Origin: a bacterium
GTDB lineage: Bacteria > SZUA-79 > Acidulodesulfobacterales > Acidulodesulfobacteraceae
DNA: 37,919 nt
Direction of reading: 5' to 3'
Assembly (NCBI GenBank): GCA_021788495.1
Contig: JAJYKQ010000004.1
Span: 1-37,919 of the forward strand
Shown: in pieces, positions 8,268-16,121 of the stretch
Layout of the letters: each line of letters begins with the position of its first letter
How positions within the stretch are numbered: the stretch's first letter is position 1
The notes under the pieces: generated by a model
The model's input: only the letters and a program-made list of their open reading frames with translations
Database searches by the model: none
What the model was told of the DNA's origin: nothing
Made by a program: the position numbers and the translations under genes

Positions 8268-8384
8268 GGAAAAGGTTTCAGATTTTTTTTCCGCATATGG
8301 AAGATAAATACATGGACAGAGTTAAACTCTGCACCCATCGCAAGTTATATAATAATTGCGGAAAATTAATCTGAAACCTTTTCC
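8268..8384. mobile_element. MITE-like inverted-repeat element, copy A
   Basis: The outer arms, 8268-8295 and 8357-8384, form a 28-bp inverted repeat starting GGAAAAGGTTTCAGATT with only two mismatches, inside the yajC-secD gap. Within the element an inner hairpin has CAGAGTT (8317-8323) pairing with AACTCTG (8325-8331), flanked by ATGG (8312-8315) and CCAT (8335-8338). There is no coding capacity. The arms are closely similar to those of the element at 26225-26338, which marks a dispersed repeat family. I see no convincing target duplication at this copy. It could act on mRNA structure, since it would be transcribed between yajC and secD. Confidence 0.75.
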
Positions 8385-8455
8385 AGACGTTAATTTACTT
8401 ATTCATTAAATTTTTTAATATTAAATATTAACGATTATTTTTATGGTGAGGCTTG

Positions 8456-10033
8456 ATGAAACCAGTTAAAACCAGAGTTATTTTAATATCGGTATTAATT
8501 CTAATATCAGTTTTTTCTATAGTACCGTCCGTCTATCAAAATACGCCGGGATGGTGGAAAGCAATAATAGGCAACGCCGAAATGCATCTTGGGTTGGATC
8601 TTCAGGGAGGCGTTTATCTGGTAGAAAAAGTAGAAACCGGAAAAGCCGTGAAAGAAAAACTTTATAAAGACTATGCCGACATAAAATCTTTCGCAGAAGC
8701 AAAAAAAATCGGGAAACCGTCCGATTTAACTTTTAAAAATAATTATATTATATTAAGCGGGGGTCTTCTTAAAAATAAATCCGGCTTATCCGCTCTTAAA
8801 AGATATGTTAAAAACCACCATGTTTCGCTTAATTTGTTGGGAGATACGATAGGTTTCAAACCGTCGGCGCTTTCTTTGTATAGAAAAGAGGCGGTGAGCG
8901 GAGCCGTAGAAGTAATGAGAAACAGAATCGACCAGTTCGGACTCGTAGCCCCGAAAATAGCAAGACAGGGAAAGAACTTAATAGTCGTAGAACTTCCAGG
9001 GGTCAAAAACGTCAAACAGGCTATTAAATTAATAGGAAAAACTGCAAGGCTTACATTCAAATTAGTTGACGACAAACACAGCATAATAAAAGCGCTTAAC
9101 GGAAAAATACCGAAAGGCGACGAAATCTTATATCATATCAAATATAATAAGTACAGCCATAAAACCGCTAAAATACCATATCTGCTAAATAAAACAGTAT
9201 TGATGGACGGTTCCTCCATTTCAAGCGCCAATGTCCAGATGAATCAGTATAACCAGCCTGAAGTCGGAGTCTCTTTAAATTCCGCAGGATCTAAACTGTT
9301 CGGTAAAATTACGACTAAAGACACGGGAAAAAGGCTTGCAATTATATTGGACCGTAACGTTATATCGGCTCCAGTAATAGAAGAACCGATACTTGGAGGA
9401 AATGCATCTATTTCGGGACATTTTACCATTGCTCAGGCTAATAACCTTGCCATCGCTTTACGTTCGGGAGCTCTTCCAGCCCCCGTGAAAATAATTCAGA
9501 ATAATACCGTAGGACCTACTCTCGGCGCTGACTCTATTCACGACGGAATACTTGCTGCAATAGTCGGCACTATACTCGTTATTCTGTTTATGTTATTTTA
9601 TTATAAATTTTCCGGCCTAATTGCCGATTTTGCTTTATTGGAAAACGTGCTTTTTCTTATGGCTGCGCTTTCGCTTTTCGGCGCGACGCTTACCCTGCCC
9701 GGTATAGCCGGTATTATACTTACCATAGGCATGTCGGTTGACTCTAACGTTCTTATATTTGAAAGAATAAGGGAAGAAATTAGGGAAGGAAAACCGGTCG
9801 TAATAGCTATAGAAAACGGATACAACAAAGCATTTTTCACTATATTGGATTCTCACGTCACCGCTCTTATTACTGCGGCCGTTCTTTTTTATTTCGGCTC
9901 TGGCCCTGTAAAGGGTTTTGCCGTAACGCTTTCGCTTGGCATATTAATAAATCTTTTTACTTCGTTAGTAGGAACAAAAGTTATATTCGATATAATTTCT
10001 AATAAAAAAGAACTAAAAAAATTAAGTATTTAA
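8456..10033 (+). CDS. secD: Protein translocase subunit SecD
   Basis: SecD uses the proton gradient to help pull exported proteins across the inner membrane, together with SecF and YajC. The product is about 525 residues. An N-terminal membrane helix (VILISVLILISVFSIVPSVY) is followed by the conserved LGLDLQGGVYLV, the periplasmic P1 region, and a C-terminal block of five membrane helices starting near residue 360 and containing GMSVDSNVLIFERIREE. I place the start at the ATG at 8456: GGTGAGG (8445-8451) lies 4 bases upstream, whereas the in-frame TTG at 8453 would leave only 1 base. The 205-base gap from yajC contains a MITE-like element, an unusual interruption of this operon. secF follows after 31 bases. 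Confidence 0.97.
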   Translation: MKPVKTRVILISVLILISVFSIVPSVYQNTPGWWKAIIGNAEMHLGLDLQGGVYLVEKVETGKAVKEKLYKDYADIKSFAEAKKIGKPSDLTFKNNYIILSGGLLKNKSGLSALKRYVKNHHVSLNLLGDTIGFKPSALSLYRKEAVSGAVEVMRNRIDQFGLVAPKIARQGKNLIVVELPGVKNVKQAIKLIGKTARLTFKLVDDKHSIIKALNGKIPKGDEILYHIKYNKYSHKTAKIPYLLNKTVLMDGSSISSANVQMNQYNQPEVGVSLNSAGSKLFGKITTKDTGKRLAIILDRNVISAPVIEEPILGGNASISGHFTIAQANNLAIALRSGALPAPVKIIQNNTVGPTLGADSIHDGILAAIVGTILVILFMLFYYKFSGLIADFALLENVLFLMAALSLFGATLTLPGIAGIILTIGMSVDSNVLIFERIREEIREGKPVVIAIENGYNKAFFTILDSHVTALITAAVLFYFGSGPVKGFAVTLSLGILINLFTSLVGTKVIFDIISNKKELKKLSI

Positions 10034-10064
10034 CGTTTTAAGTAAAAAAAGGAAGGAGTAAAAA

Positions 10065-10976
10065 TTGGAATTTATAAAAAATACGCATTACAATTTTATA
10101 GGCAAAAGAAAATACTCTTTTGTTATTTCGTCCATTCTGGTAATATTCGGCATTATTGAAATAATAACTATGATAGCCGGAACAGCAAGAATAGGAATAG
10201 ATTTCACAGGCGGATTATCTATGCAGCTGGCGTTTAAACATAAAATATCTATTTCGTCCGTAAGAAAGGCCTTGATACCGGCAGGATTTAAAGATGTTAA
10301 AATAGTAAAAATCAAAGGAAAAAATGATATTATTGTCCAGACTAAAGCTATGGCAAAAGATTTAAACGCATATACCGCAAAAATTAAAAAAGTCATAAAA
10401 AAATCATTCAAGAAAAATCCTCCAAAAGTAGTAAGCAGCGAAATGATAGGTCCTTCGGTCGGAAAAAAACTTGCTAAAGATGCGGTTATAGCAATTATTA
10501 TATCGATTATCGCAATAATATTATATATAACATGGCGTTTTGAATTCAGATTCGGTTTAGCGGCGGCTATAGGACTTGGACACGATGTCCTTGCTTTGCT
10601 GGGAGTTATATTTATTTTCCAGAAAGAAATAACTCTGCTGGTCATAACTGCCGTGCTTACTGTTGCCGGATACTCCCTTACCGACAAAGTTGTAGTCTTC
10701 GACAGAATAAGGGAAAATTTAAAAATAGAAACCGAAAAGGCAAAACATATCGACTTAAAGGGTCTGGTTAATATAAGCATCAATGAGGTCCTGACCAGGA
10801 CTGTGGTTACTTCCCTTACCGTAGTATTGGTCGTATTGTCGCTTTTTTTCCTCGGAGGCATAGTTCTTCACGATTTCTCCTTTACTTTGCTTCTCGGGGT
10901 TTTAATAGGAACTTATTCGTCGATATTTATAGCAAGCCCCATTATGGTTATTCTAAACGAGAAACACTATAAGTAA
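10065..10976 (+). CDS. secF: Protein translocase subunit SecF
   Basis: A 303-residue, six-helix inner-membrane partner of SecD. Signatures are the periplasmic GIDFTGGLSMQL (family G.DFtGG), the helix region AIGLGHDVLALLGV and TDKVVVFDRIREN in the fourth or fifth helix. The start is a TTG at 10065: AAGGAG at 10053-10058 lies 6 bases upstream, no ATG or GTG is near, and the protein then starts MEFIKNTHYNFIGKRKY, exactly where SecF proteins begin. Length is normal for the family. It follows secD by 31 bases and precedes recJ by 33 bases, so recJ may belong to the same transcript. Confidence 0.97.
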   Translation: MEFIKNTHYNFIGKRKYSFVISSILVIFGIIEIITMIAGTARIGIDFTGGLSMQLAFKHKISISSVRKALIPAGFKDVKIVKIKGKNDIIVQTKAMAKDLNAYTAKIKKVIKKSFKKNPPKVVSSEMIGPSVGKKLAKDAVIAIIISIIAIILYITWRFEFRFGLAAAIGLGHDVLALLGVIFIFQKEITLLVITAVLTVAGYSLTDKVVVFDRIRENLKIETEKAKHIDLKGLVNISINEVLTRTVVTSLTVVLVVLSLFFLGGIVLHDFSFTLLLGVLIGTYSSIFIASPIMVILNEKHYK

Positions 10977-11009
10977 AATGCGGCTATATATAAATTAAGA
11001 AATCAAAAT

Positions 11010-12944
11010 ATGGAAAAAGAATATGTATATAGATATTTAAAAGAACATTTACCTTTATACCTGAGCAGTACGGCATCTTCGCTTATATCTAAAAGAATAA
11101 TATCGCAGTTAAATTCCGACCCTCTTTATAAAGAAAAAAACCGCGAAAACGAAAACTGCGGCGACAATTTAAAAACCGATTTATCCTGCTTTATAGATAA
11201 CTATCTTAACCCTTCTTTAAAATATCTTAACGACCCGTTTCTTATATCCGATATGGATAAAGCTGTTAAACGCATTATAAAAGCCCTTTTGAAAGACGAA
11301 TCTATTTGCATATACGGCGATTACGACGTGGACGGAATAACGGCTACCTCTTTTCTGGTTTCTTTTTTAAGAGAATTAAAAAAAATTATAAAAAAAACAG
11401 CCGATAAAGATAAAAACCAAAACCTTTCTATTTTTTATAAACTTCCTGACAGAATTAAAGACGGATACGGTCTCGGTCTAGACCCGATTGACGAAATATA
11501 TACAGAGATAAAAGATAAGAGCGGCAAATCTCTGTCGCTTATTATAGCAGTAGATCTCGGAATAACCGGCGTTAAAGAAGTTGCGTTCGCTAACTCCAAG
11601 AATATCGATGTAATAATATGCGACCACCATGAAGTGCCTTTAAGCGGAGAAAAAGAAATTCTTCCGCAGGCATTCGCGGTATTAAATCCAAAACGTCAAG
11701 GAGATAAGTTCCCCTTTAAATTTTTACCGGGCGTAGGCATAGCTTTTAATCTTGGAATTGCGATAAGAAAAATTTTAGTTCAAGAAAAATTGCTGGACAG
11801 CTATCCTAACCTGAAAGATTATCTCGATATAGTCTGCCTCGGCATAGTAGCCGATATAGTTCCTATGTACGGCGATAACAGAATTCTTACACGCTATGGA
11901 CTGCAGATACTAAATGAAAATCCAAGACCTGGCATAAAAGAATTGAGACGGATATGCGGACTGCATTTCGATAACGTAAACGAGTCGGACATAGCTTGGA
12001 AAATCGCTCCAAAGATTAACGCTGCAGGCAGAGTCGGCGATCCATCGGTGGCAGTTGAACTTTTAACGCAAAACGACAAAAAAACGGCTTTTAACCTTGC
12101 CCAGGAACTTGAATCTTTTAACAGAAAAAGGCAGCAATTTGAAGATGCATGCTTTACTGAAGCAATAAATTTAATAGAAGAAAAATCAAAAATATCCGAA
12201 AAGTCTCTTCCTATAATCATATTAAAGGGCGAATCGTGGCATCCGGGAGTAATAGGTATTGTTTCCTCCAAAATTTCAGATTACTTCAAAAAACCCGTTT
12301 TACTGCTTACAGGATACAAAGAAAAAGTATATATAGGTTCCGCCAGGTCATGCGGAGATATTGACATATACGCTTTTCTAAAGCAATACGAATCTTTTTT
12401 TATAAAATTCGGCGGGCATAAAATGGCTTGCGGACTTACTTTAAAAAAAGGCTCCGATACGGAAAATTTTATCGCAGACGTAATAAATAAAACCCCTGAA
12501 AAAGATCAGTTGGCAAATGCCTATAGCAATGCGGAAAAAACATCATCGTCACACTATTACGACGAAGAAATAGATATAGACCTGCTTTCAGGAAGAGAAC
12601 TTTCTGAAATAATAAAAATAATATCTCCATGCGGACCGTTAAACGAACAGCCTAAATTTTTATTGAGAGATATTAATCTATTGGATATTAACAGGCGCGA
12701 ATTTAAAAATAAAAATTCAAAAAATAAGGGATATTTAAACTGCTATTTCACGCTTAATATTTCGGGAAATTCGCTTGATGAGGAAAAAGATGCCGCAAAA
12801 CATAAGGCTATGGTATTCAACAGGCAAAAATCCATAGGAGATATATTAAATAACTGCGTAAACTGCACCCACAATACAATAAAGGTGGACGGCATAATAT
12901 TCGAGTTATTTAACGGCTACATAAAAATACTCGATTTTATATAG
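11010..12944 (+). CDS. recJ: Single-stranded-DNA-specific 5'-3' exonuclease RecJ
   Basis: RecJ degrades single-stranded DNA from the 5' end in RecF-pathway recombination and repair. The 644-residue protein carries the DHH-family metal motifs D104-Y-D-V-D-G109, the DHH box D205-H-H207 (IICDHHEVP), AVDLGITG and LGIVADIVPM, then the DHHA1 motif FGGHKMACGL near residue 465. The C-terminal OB-fold part (from about 520) is more divergent and includes an asparagine- and lysine-rich stretch (NRREFKNKNSKNKGY). It is slightly longer than most RecJ proteins because of an N-terminal insert rich in N, E and K. It follows secF closely and converges on tatC with a 28-base gap. Confidence 0.96.
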   Translation: MEKEYVYRYLKEHLPLYLSSTASSLISKRIISQLNSDPLYKEKNRENENCGDNLKTDLSCFIDNYLNPSLKYLNDPFLISDMDKAVKRIIKALLKDESICIYGDYDVDGITATSFLVSFLRELKKIIKKTADKDKNQNLSIFYKLPDRIKDGYGLGLDPIDEIYTEIKDKSGKSLSLIIAVDLGITGVKEVAFANSKNIDVIICDHHEVPLSGEKEILPQAFAVLNPKRQGDKFPFKFLPGVGIAFNLGIAIRKILVQEKLLDSYPNLKDYLDIVCLGIVADIVPMYGDNRILTRYGLQILNENPRPGIKELRRICGLHFDNVNESDIAWKIAPKINAAGRVGDPSVAVELLTQNDKKTAFNLAQELESFNRKRQQFEDACFTEAINLIEEKSKISEKSLPIIILKGESWHPGVIGIVSSKISDYFKKPVLLLTGYKEKVYIGSARSCGDIDIYAFLKQYESFFIKFGGHKMACGLTLKKGSDTENFIADVINKTPEKDQLANAYSNAEKTSSSHYYDEEIDIDLLSGRELSEIIKIISPCGPLNEQPKFLLRDINLLDINRREFKNKNSKNKGYLNCYFTLNISGNSLDEEKDAAKHKAMVFNRQKSIGDILNNCVNCTHNTIKVDGIIFELFNGYIKILDFI

Positions 12945-12972
12945 CAATACACAAACACTATGCTTTAGGCGG

Positions 12973-13839
12973 TTAAACGACATCGCGCTTCTTAAATTTC
13001 CATATAAATGAAGATATAAGAATGCTTATTTCATACATAGAGTAAAGGGGGACGGCGATAAAAAACATAGTCACTATATCGGCATGAAATGCCGCTATTA
13101 TAAGACTTATAAGAAGCGCATATTTGCGGTATTTCTTTAAAAATTTAGGCTTTAATATACCTGCTAAAGAAAAAAGTGCAGAAACAAGCGGCAGTTCGAA
13201 TATCAAGCCGAATATTAAGCCAAGTCTAAGAGCAAAATTAATATAATGCGTAAGATTTATTAAGGGAGAAAGGTTGGGGCTTTGATAGCTCAGCGAAAAA
13301 TTAATAACCGCAGGCCATATGTAAAAAACCATAAAAACTACGCCGGAAATAAAAAAAAGGGTCCCGAAAAATAAAAAAGGCAAAAGATACATTCTTTCTT
13401 TTTTTAAAAGGCCAGGCTTTATAAACTGCCAGAACTCAAAAAGAATAAACGGAAATGCTAAAATAAGTCCAAGAATAAGAGAAACCTTAACCTGCATAAA
13501 AAAAGGCTCAAGAGGTTTTGAATAGTGAAGGATGTGTTTTTGAAATTTTTTTGGGGTTTTATTTAATCCAAATGTATAATAAACGTAAGGTGTTTGTTTC
13601 TTTATAATTTTTTTTGCATATCCGGCAAAATAAGTAATATAAGTAGGCTTTTCTAAAGGATTTTCTATAATATGTATGGCTTTAAACGATAAATGCCATG
13701 AAAAACCCATGCATATTACTATAGCTATAAATACATAAATAATCCTCTTTCTTAATTCTGAAAAATGATCAAAGAAAGACATGCGCTGTTCTTTATCATT
13801 GCCTGAATATTCTTGCTTTTTATTATTTTTATTAGGCAT
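12973..13839 (-). CDS. tatC: Sec-independent (Tat) protein translocase subunit TatC
   Basis: TatC is the polytopic receptor of the twin-arginine export pathway and binds folded cofactor proteins. The 288-residue protein begins with a charged cytoplasmic tail of about 20 residues, then FFDHFSELRKRII, matching the family HL.ELR.R signature with Phe for the first Leu. FILFEFWQFIKPGLLKKERM matches the conserved cytoplasmic loop motif, and about six membrane helices follow. The periplasmic loop between helices 1 and 2 is long and lysine-rich (YAKKIIKKQTPYVYYTFGLNKTPKKFQ). No tatA or tatB lies beside it. Upstream is a 296-base gap with two palindromes, then tusA in the same direction. Confidence 0.95.
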   Translation of the reverse strand: MPNKNNKKQEYSGNDKEQRMSFFDHFSELRKRIIYVFIAIVICMGFSWHLSFKAIHIIENPLEKPTYITYFAGYAKKIIKKQTPYVYYTFGLNKTPKKFQKHILHYSKPLEPFFMQVKVSLILGLILAFPFILFEFWQFIKPGLLKKERMYLLPFLFFGTLFFISGVVFMVFYIWPAVINFSLSYQSPNLSPLINLTHYINFALRLGLIFGLIFELPLVSALFSLAGILKPKFLKKYRKYALLISLIIAAFHADIVTMFFIAVPLYSMYEISILISSFIWKFKKRDVV

Positions 13840-13921
13840 CTATCCTTTTATAGCATTAAACAAAAGAGAATAAGCAAGTTTTAAAATAAACGGATAAAGA
13901 TAAAATATAACATTTGTGACG

Positions 13922-13949
13922 GTGCCGGAATTTAATTCCGGCACTTTTT
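13922..13949 (+). terminator. Terminator-like hairpin, plus strand
   Basis: GTGCCGGAATT (13922-13932) pairs perfectly with AATTCCGGCAC (13934-13944) around a single-base loop, followed by TTTTT at 13945-13949. It has the form of an intrinsic terminator reading rightward, but the only genes here run leftward, so it may be a repeat palindrome or the end of an antisense or unannotated transcript. Confidence 0.5.
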
Positions 13950-13957
13950 CAAATTGT

Positions 13958-13988
13958 TATGGTGACAGAATTGAATTCAGTCACCATA
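13958..13988. repeat. 31-base palindrome
   Basis: A 15-bp stem with one mismatch runs from TATGGTGAC (13958-13966) to GTCACCATA (13980-13988), around GAATTGAATTC. It shares the GGTG...GAATT pattern with the hairpin 14 bases to its left, which suggests a paired REP-like structure in the tusA-tatC gap. Confidence 0.55.
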
Positions 13989-14135
13989 TTAAAAAAAGGC
14001 GAAATTGCAAAACAAAAACGCCTATAAGTATAAAACGTAAATTAAACTTTGATTTATATGCTATAACTACCCATTACGCTTTTAAAAAGTGGCCAAGCCT
14101 GATTGAAATAACGTTTTGAGGGCTTAAACGCATAC

Positions 14136-14369
14136 TTAAGATTTCTGGACGTAAAATTTAAATTTTCCGCCTTCTTCCGAAGATTCCAACAGTTTGTTTC
14201 CTGTCCTATTGCACCAAGCCGTCATGTCATTTTTGGAACCGGGATCCGTCGAGATTACCTCAAGAACCTGTCCTGAAGACATGGTGTCGATTTCTTTTTT
14301 TGTTTTGACGATAGGAAGAGGGCATGACAACCCGCTCGCATCAAGTGTTTTGTTTGACGATACTGCCAT
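14136..14369 (-). CDS. tusA: TusA/SirA-family sulfur-carrier protein
   Basis: A small 77-residue protein of the TusA/YeeD/SirA family, which carries persulfide sulfur for tRNA thiolation, molybdenum cofactor synthesis or dissimilatory sulfur metabolism. The signature LDASGLSCPLPIVKTKKEI contains the CPxP motif with the sulfur-accepting C16. The C-terminal SDPGSKNDMTAWCNRTGNKL matches the usual D.gs..di..w....G..l pattern. The start has a perfect AAGGAGG about 8 bases upstream on the minus strand, suggesting high expression. No dsrE, rhodanese, hdr or tusBCD gene is adjacent, so which pathway it serves cannot be told from this window. The family call is secure, the exact orthology less so. Confidence 0.9.
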   Translation of the reverse strand: MAVSSNKTLDASGLSCPLPIVKTKKEIDTMSSGQVLEVISTDPGSKNDMTAWCNRTGNKLLESSEEGGKFKFYVQKS

Positions 14370-14487
14370 AATGTAACCTCCTTAATAAATATAAAATATT
14401 TTTAAATTATACATCTCTTCAGCAAATAAATGCAAATGTATAATACGTTAGATTTATTTAGCTTATTACTTAACGGCAAAAAAGTCA

Positions 14488-14519
14488 ATAAAGATTTTTA
14501 TATATAAAGATTTTTATAT
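14488..14519. repeat. Perfect 16-bp tandem direct repeat
   Basis: The unit ATAAAGATTTTTATAT occurs twice head to tail (14488-14503 and 14504-14519). Each unit is itself almost palindromic. It ends 21 bases before the -10 box of the gene at 14556, so it is a candidate operator or UP-type element. Confidence 0.7.
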
Positions 14520-14537
14520 CATTTTAATATAAAACTC

Positions 14538-14546
14538 TGTTATAAT
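14538..14546 (+). promoter_or_regulatory. Extended -10 promoter of the ExxE membrane protein gene
   Basis: TGTTATAAT at 14538-14546 is a consensus extended -10 element (TG-n-TATAAT). It ends 9 bases before the ATG at 14556, so initiation about 7 bases downstream would give a 5' leader of only two or three bases. The -35 position is weak. Confidence 0.55.
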
Positions 14547-14555
14547 TTATACATT

Positions 14556-15299
14556 ATGAATTTCAGCATTTTAATATTTATAGCCGTATTTTCCGTTGCC
14601 ATAGTAGAACTAAGCGAAGTTTCAGCTATAGTTTTCATAGTGGGCGAAGACGTAGGTCTTTCAAGCGCTTTAGCCGGAGCATTAATAGGGTTCATAGGAA
14701 CGCTGTTCATTCTATTCATAGGCGGAGTAACTATAATTAAAACCGTTCCCATAACTACCGTCAAAATAATAATAGGCTCTATTCTTTTAGCAGTAGGCTT
14801 ATACTTTTCTTATAAGCTGATAAGTTTTGTGTTTTATTTAACTCCGTTTTCAAAAAAAATAGGGGAAAAACCTCTTTTCAAAAAGGCGGAAACCGCCTTG
14901 GTAAAACATCAAAAATGTTCTTTTAAGTCGTTTATAGTCGCCCTTAATGCCGTAATAATAGAAGCATTCGAAGTAGCGGTTGTGGCAGTGCCTTTTGCCG
15001 TTACCGACAAACAGTGGTTTTCGGTAATATCCGCCCTTGCCGTTAGTTCAGTCATTGTTATATTTCTATCGGTTTATTTAAGAAAGTATTTTAGGAAAAT
15101 ACCGTCGCATTGGATGAAAGGGCTGGCGTCCGTTCTGCTTTTGAGCTTTGGAATTTACTGGGGCTTGCAGGGATTTAACGTAAATATAGAAGACGACTAC
15201 CTTGCGCTAATTATATCCGGAATAGGAATAATTTTATTTATGCTTGCTTTTATATTCGATAAAATTGGATATGCCTCTAAAAGTAAGAAAAAAATATAG
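14556..15299 (+). CDS. Uncharacterised polytopic membrane protein with duplicated ExxE motif
   Basis: This 247-residue protein has about six or seven hydrophobic helices and no signal peptide. The two halves each begin with a helix bearing two acidic residues one turn apart: E18-L-S-E21 in VAIVELSEVSAI and E136-A-F-E139 in AVIIEAFEVAVVAV. This internal repetition of an ExxE motif in a membrane helix is reminiscent of metal transporters such as the Ftr1/ILT iron permeases and GDT1/UPF0016 proteins. The overall pattern also fits the uncharacterised COG4280-type membrane proteins. A cytoplasmic loop (residues 97-123) is rich in lysine. It stands alone, divergent from tusA and convergent with the rodZ-like gene, with a perfect tandem repeat upstream. 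A metal or cation transport role is my inference. Confidence 0.6.
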   Translation: MNFSILIFIAVFSVAIVELSEVSAIVFIVGEDVGLSSALAGALIGFIGTLFILFIGGVTIIKTVPITTVKIIIGSILLAVGLYFSYKLISFVFYLTPFSKKIGEKPLFKKAETALVKHQKCSFKSFIVALNAVIIEAFEVAVVAVPFAVTDKQWFSVISALAVSSVIVIFLSVYLRKYFRKIPSHWMKGLASVLLLSFGIYWGLQGFNVNIEDDYLALIISGIGIILFMLAFIFDKIGYASKSKKKI

Positions 15300-15320
15300 A
15301 TGTAGCTTAAAAATATTCTG

Positions 15321-16097
15321 TTACTTTTTCTTTTTAGGCGGGAAAAACAAAGTGATAACCTGCCCTTCTTTCCCTGGCTTGCCTATGTTTTTACCGTTAT
15401 AATTCAATATAATGCCTCCGGCGTTTCCGATTTTAATTCTCAACCTTTTATGCGCCTTCCAAACATTAGACTCTTTAGGATAAAGCATTGAAGTTTTTGT
15501 ATGTCTTTCGTCTATTTTAACCGCTACCCACGTTTTCTTTACTATTTTTGCTTTCAACAGCACTCCGTATTTTTTTTGTGAAACTTTTATATTGTTGTTT
15601 ATTTTTTTTTTAGAAGTATTTGCCGCGGTTGACTGATTAAGGAGTATAGAGGCTCCATGAGGCTCTGCGGCTCTTAATGTTTTTATGTAACCGTATAATT
15701 TTAGCAACATAAAAGATAAAATAATAATTAAAATTCCGCCGAATAATATAATAAAAAATTTTTTACGAAAACTTTGGGATTTCATCATTTCCTCTTTAAA
15801 TTTTTCGCCTACAATATCTTCAACAACCTTGCCCTTAAAATTATTTTTCAATTCCGATTCTAATAAAGAAACAGCTTTATTTTCATCGGCGCTTACCGTT
15901 TTTGCAATAAGCTTAATATATCCTTTCAGCAGCTGAGGCGAAGAAAATAAAGAAAAGTCGTCGTTTTCTATAGCTTCTATGTAAGATGTATTTATCTTCG
16001 TTATGCGCGAAACCCTATCAATTTCCAAGTCTGAAAACTTTCTGCTCGATTTGAGATATTCGCCTACAGTTTGATAATAGGAATCTTCATTTTCCAT
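15321..16097 (-). CDS. rodZ: RodZ-like helix-turn-helix membrane protein
   Basis: This 258-residue protein has the RodZ layout: an N-terminal cytoplasmic HTH_25 domain (residues 10-65, including TVGEYLKSSRKFSDLEIDRV, TSYIEAIENDDFSLF and LLKGYIKLIAKTVSAD), a linker, one membrane helix at about 114-136 (FFIILFGGILIIILSFMLL), and a periplasmic DUF4115-like beta domain at about 178-258 (VLLKAKIVKKTWVAVKID and IKIGNAGGIILNYNGKNIG). RodZ links MreB filaments to the elongating cell wall and sets rod shape. Here it lies 24 bases downstream of a TPR lipoprotein gene that resembles PilF/PilW; in proteobacteria a pilF-type gene often precedes rodZ. The periplasmic domain is unusually lysine-rich. Domain architecture is clear. 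Confidence 0.85.
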   Translation of the reverse strand: MENEDSYYQTVGEYLKSSRKFSDLEIDRVSRITKINTSYIEAIENDDFSLFSSPQLLKGYIKLIAKTVSADENKAVSLLESELKNNFKGKVVEDIVGEKFKEEMMKSQSFRKKFFIILFGGILIIILSFMLLKLYGYIKTLRAAEPHGASILLNQSTAANTSKKKINNNIKVSQKKYGVLLKAKIVKKTWVAVKIDERHTKTSMLYPKESNVWKAHKRLRIKIGNAGGIILNYNGKNIGKPGKEGQVITLFFPPKKKK

Positions 16098-16121
16098 AAA
16101 TATGCACCGGCCTTATTTTAA

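Larger units (their letters stand above)
13840..14135. other. Intergenic region between tusA and tatC with two palindromes
   Basis: This 296-base gap holds two strong hairpins listed separately (13922-13944 and 13958-13988) and otherwise A+T-rich sequence. A 67-codon plus-strand frame (13916-14119) runs through both palindromes and has no recognisable protein features, so I do not call it a gene. No tRNA or small RNA is evident. Confidence 0.5.

Noticed and set aside
8453..8455. TTG start for secD
   Set aside because: It lies 1 base from the likely Shine-Dalgarno; the ATG directly after it is better placed.
10088..10861. A 257-codon frame antisense to secF
   Set aside because: It is the mirror of secF membrane helices; secF carries full family motifs and the antisense frame has none.
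13916..14119. A 67-codon plus-strand frame in the tusA-tatC gap
   Set aside because: It reads through two palindromes, and the predicted peptide has no domain or codon pattern of a real gene.
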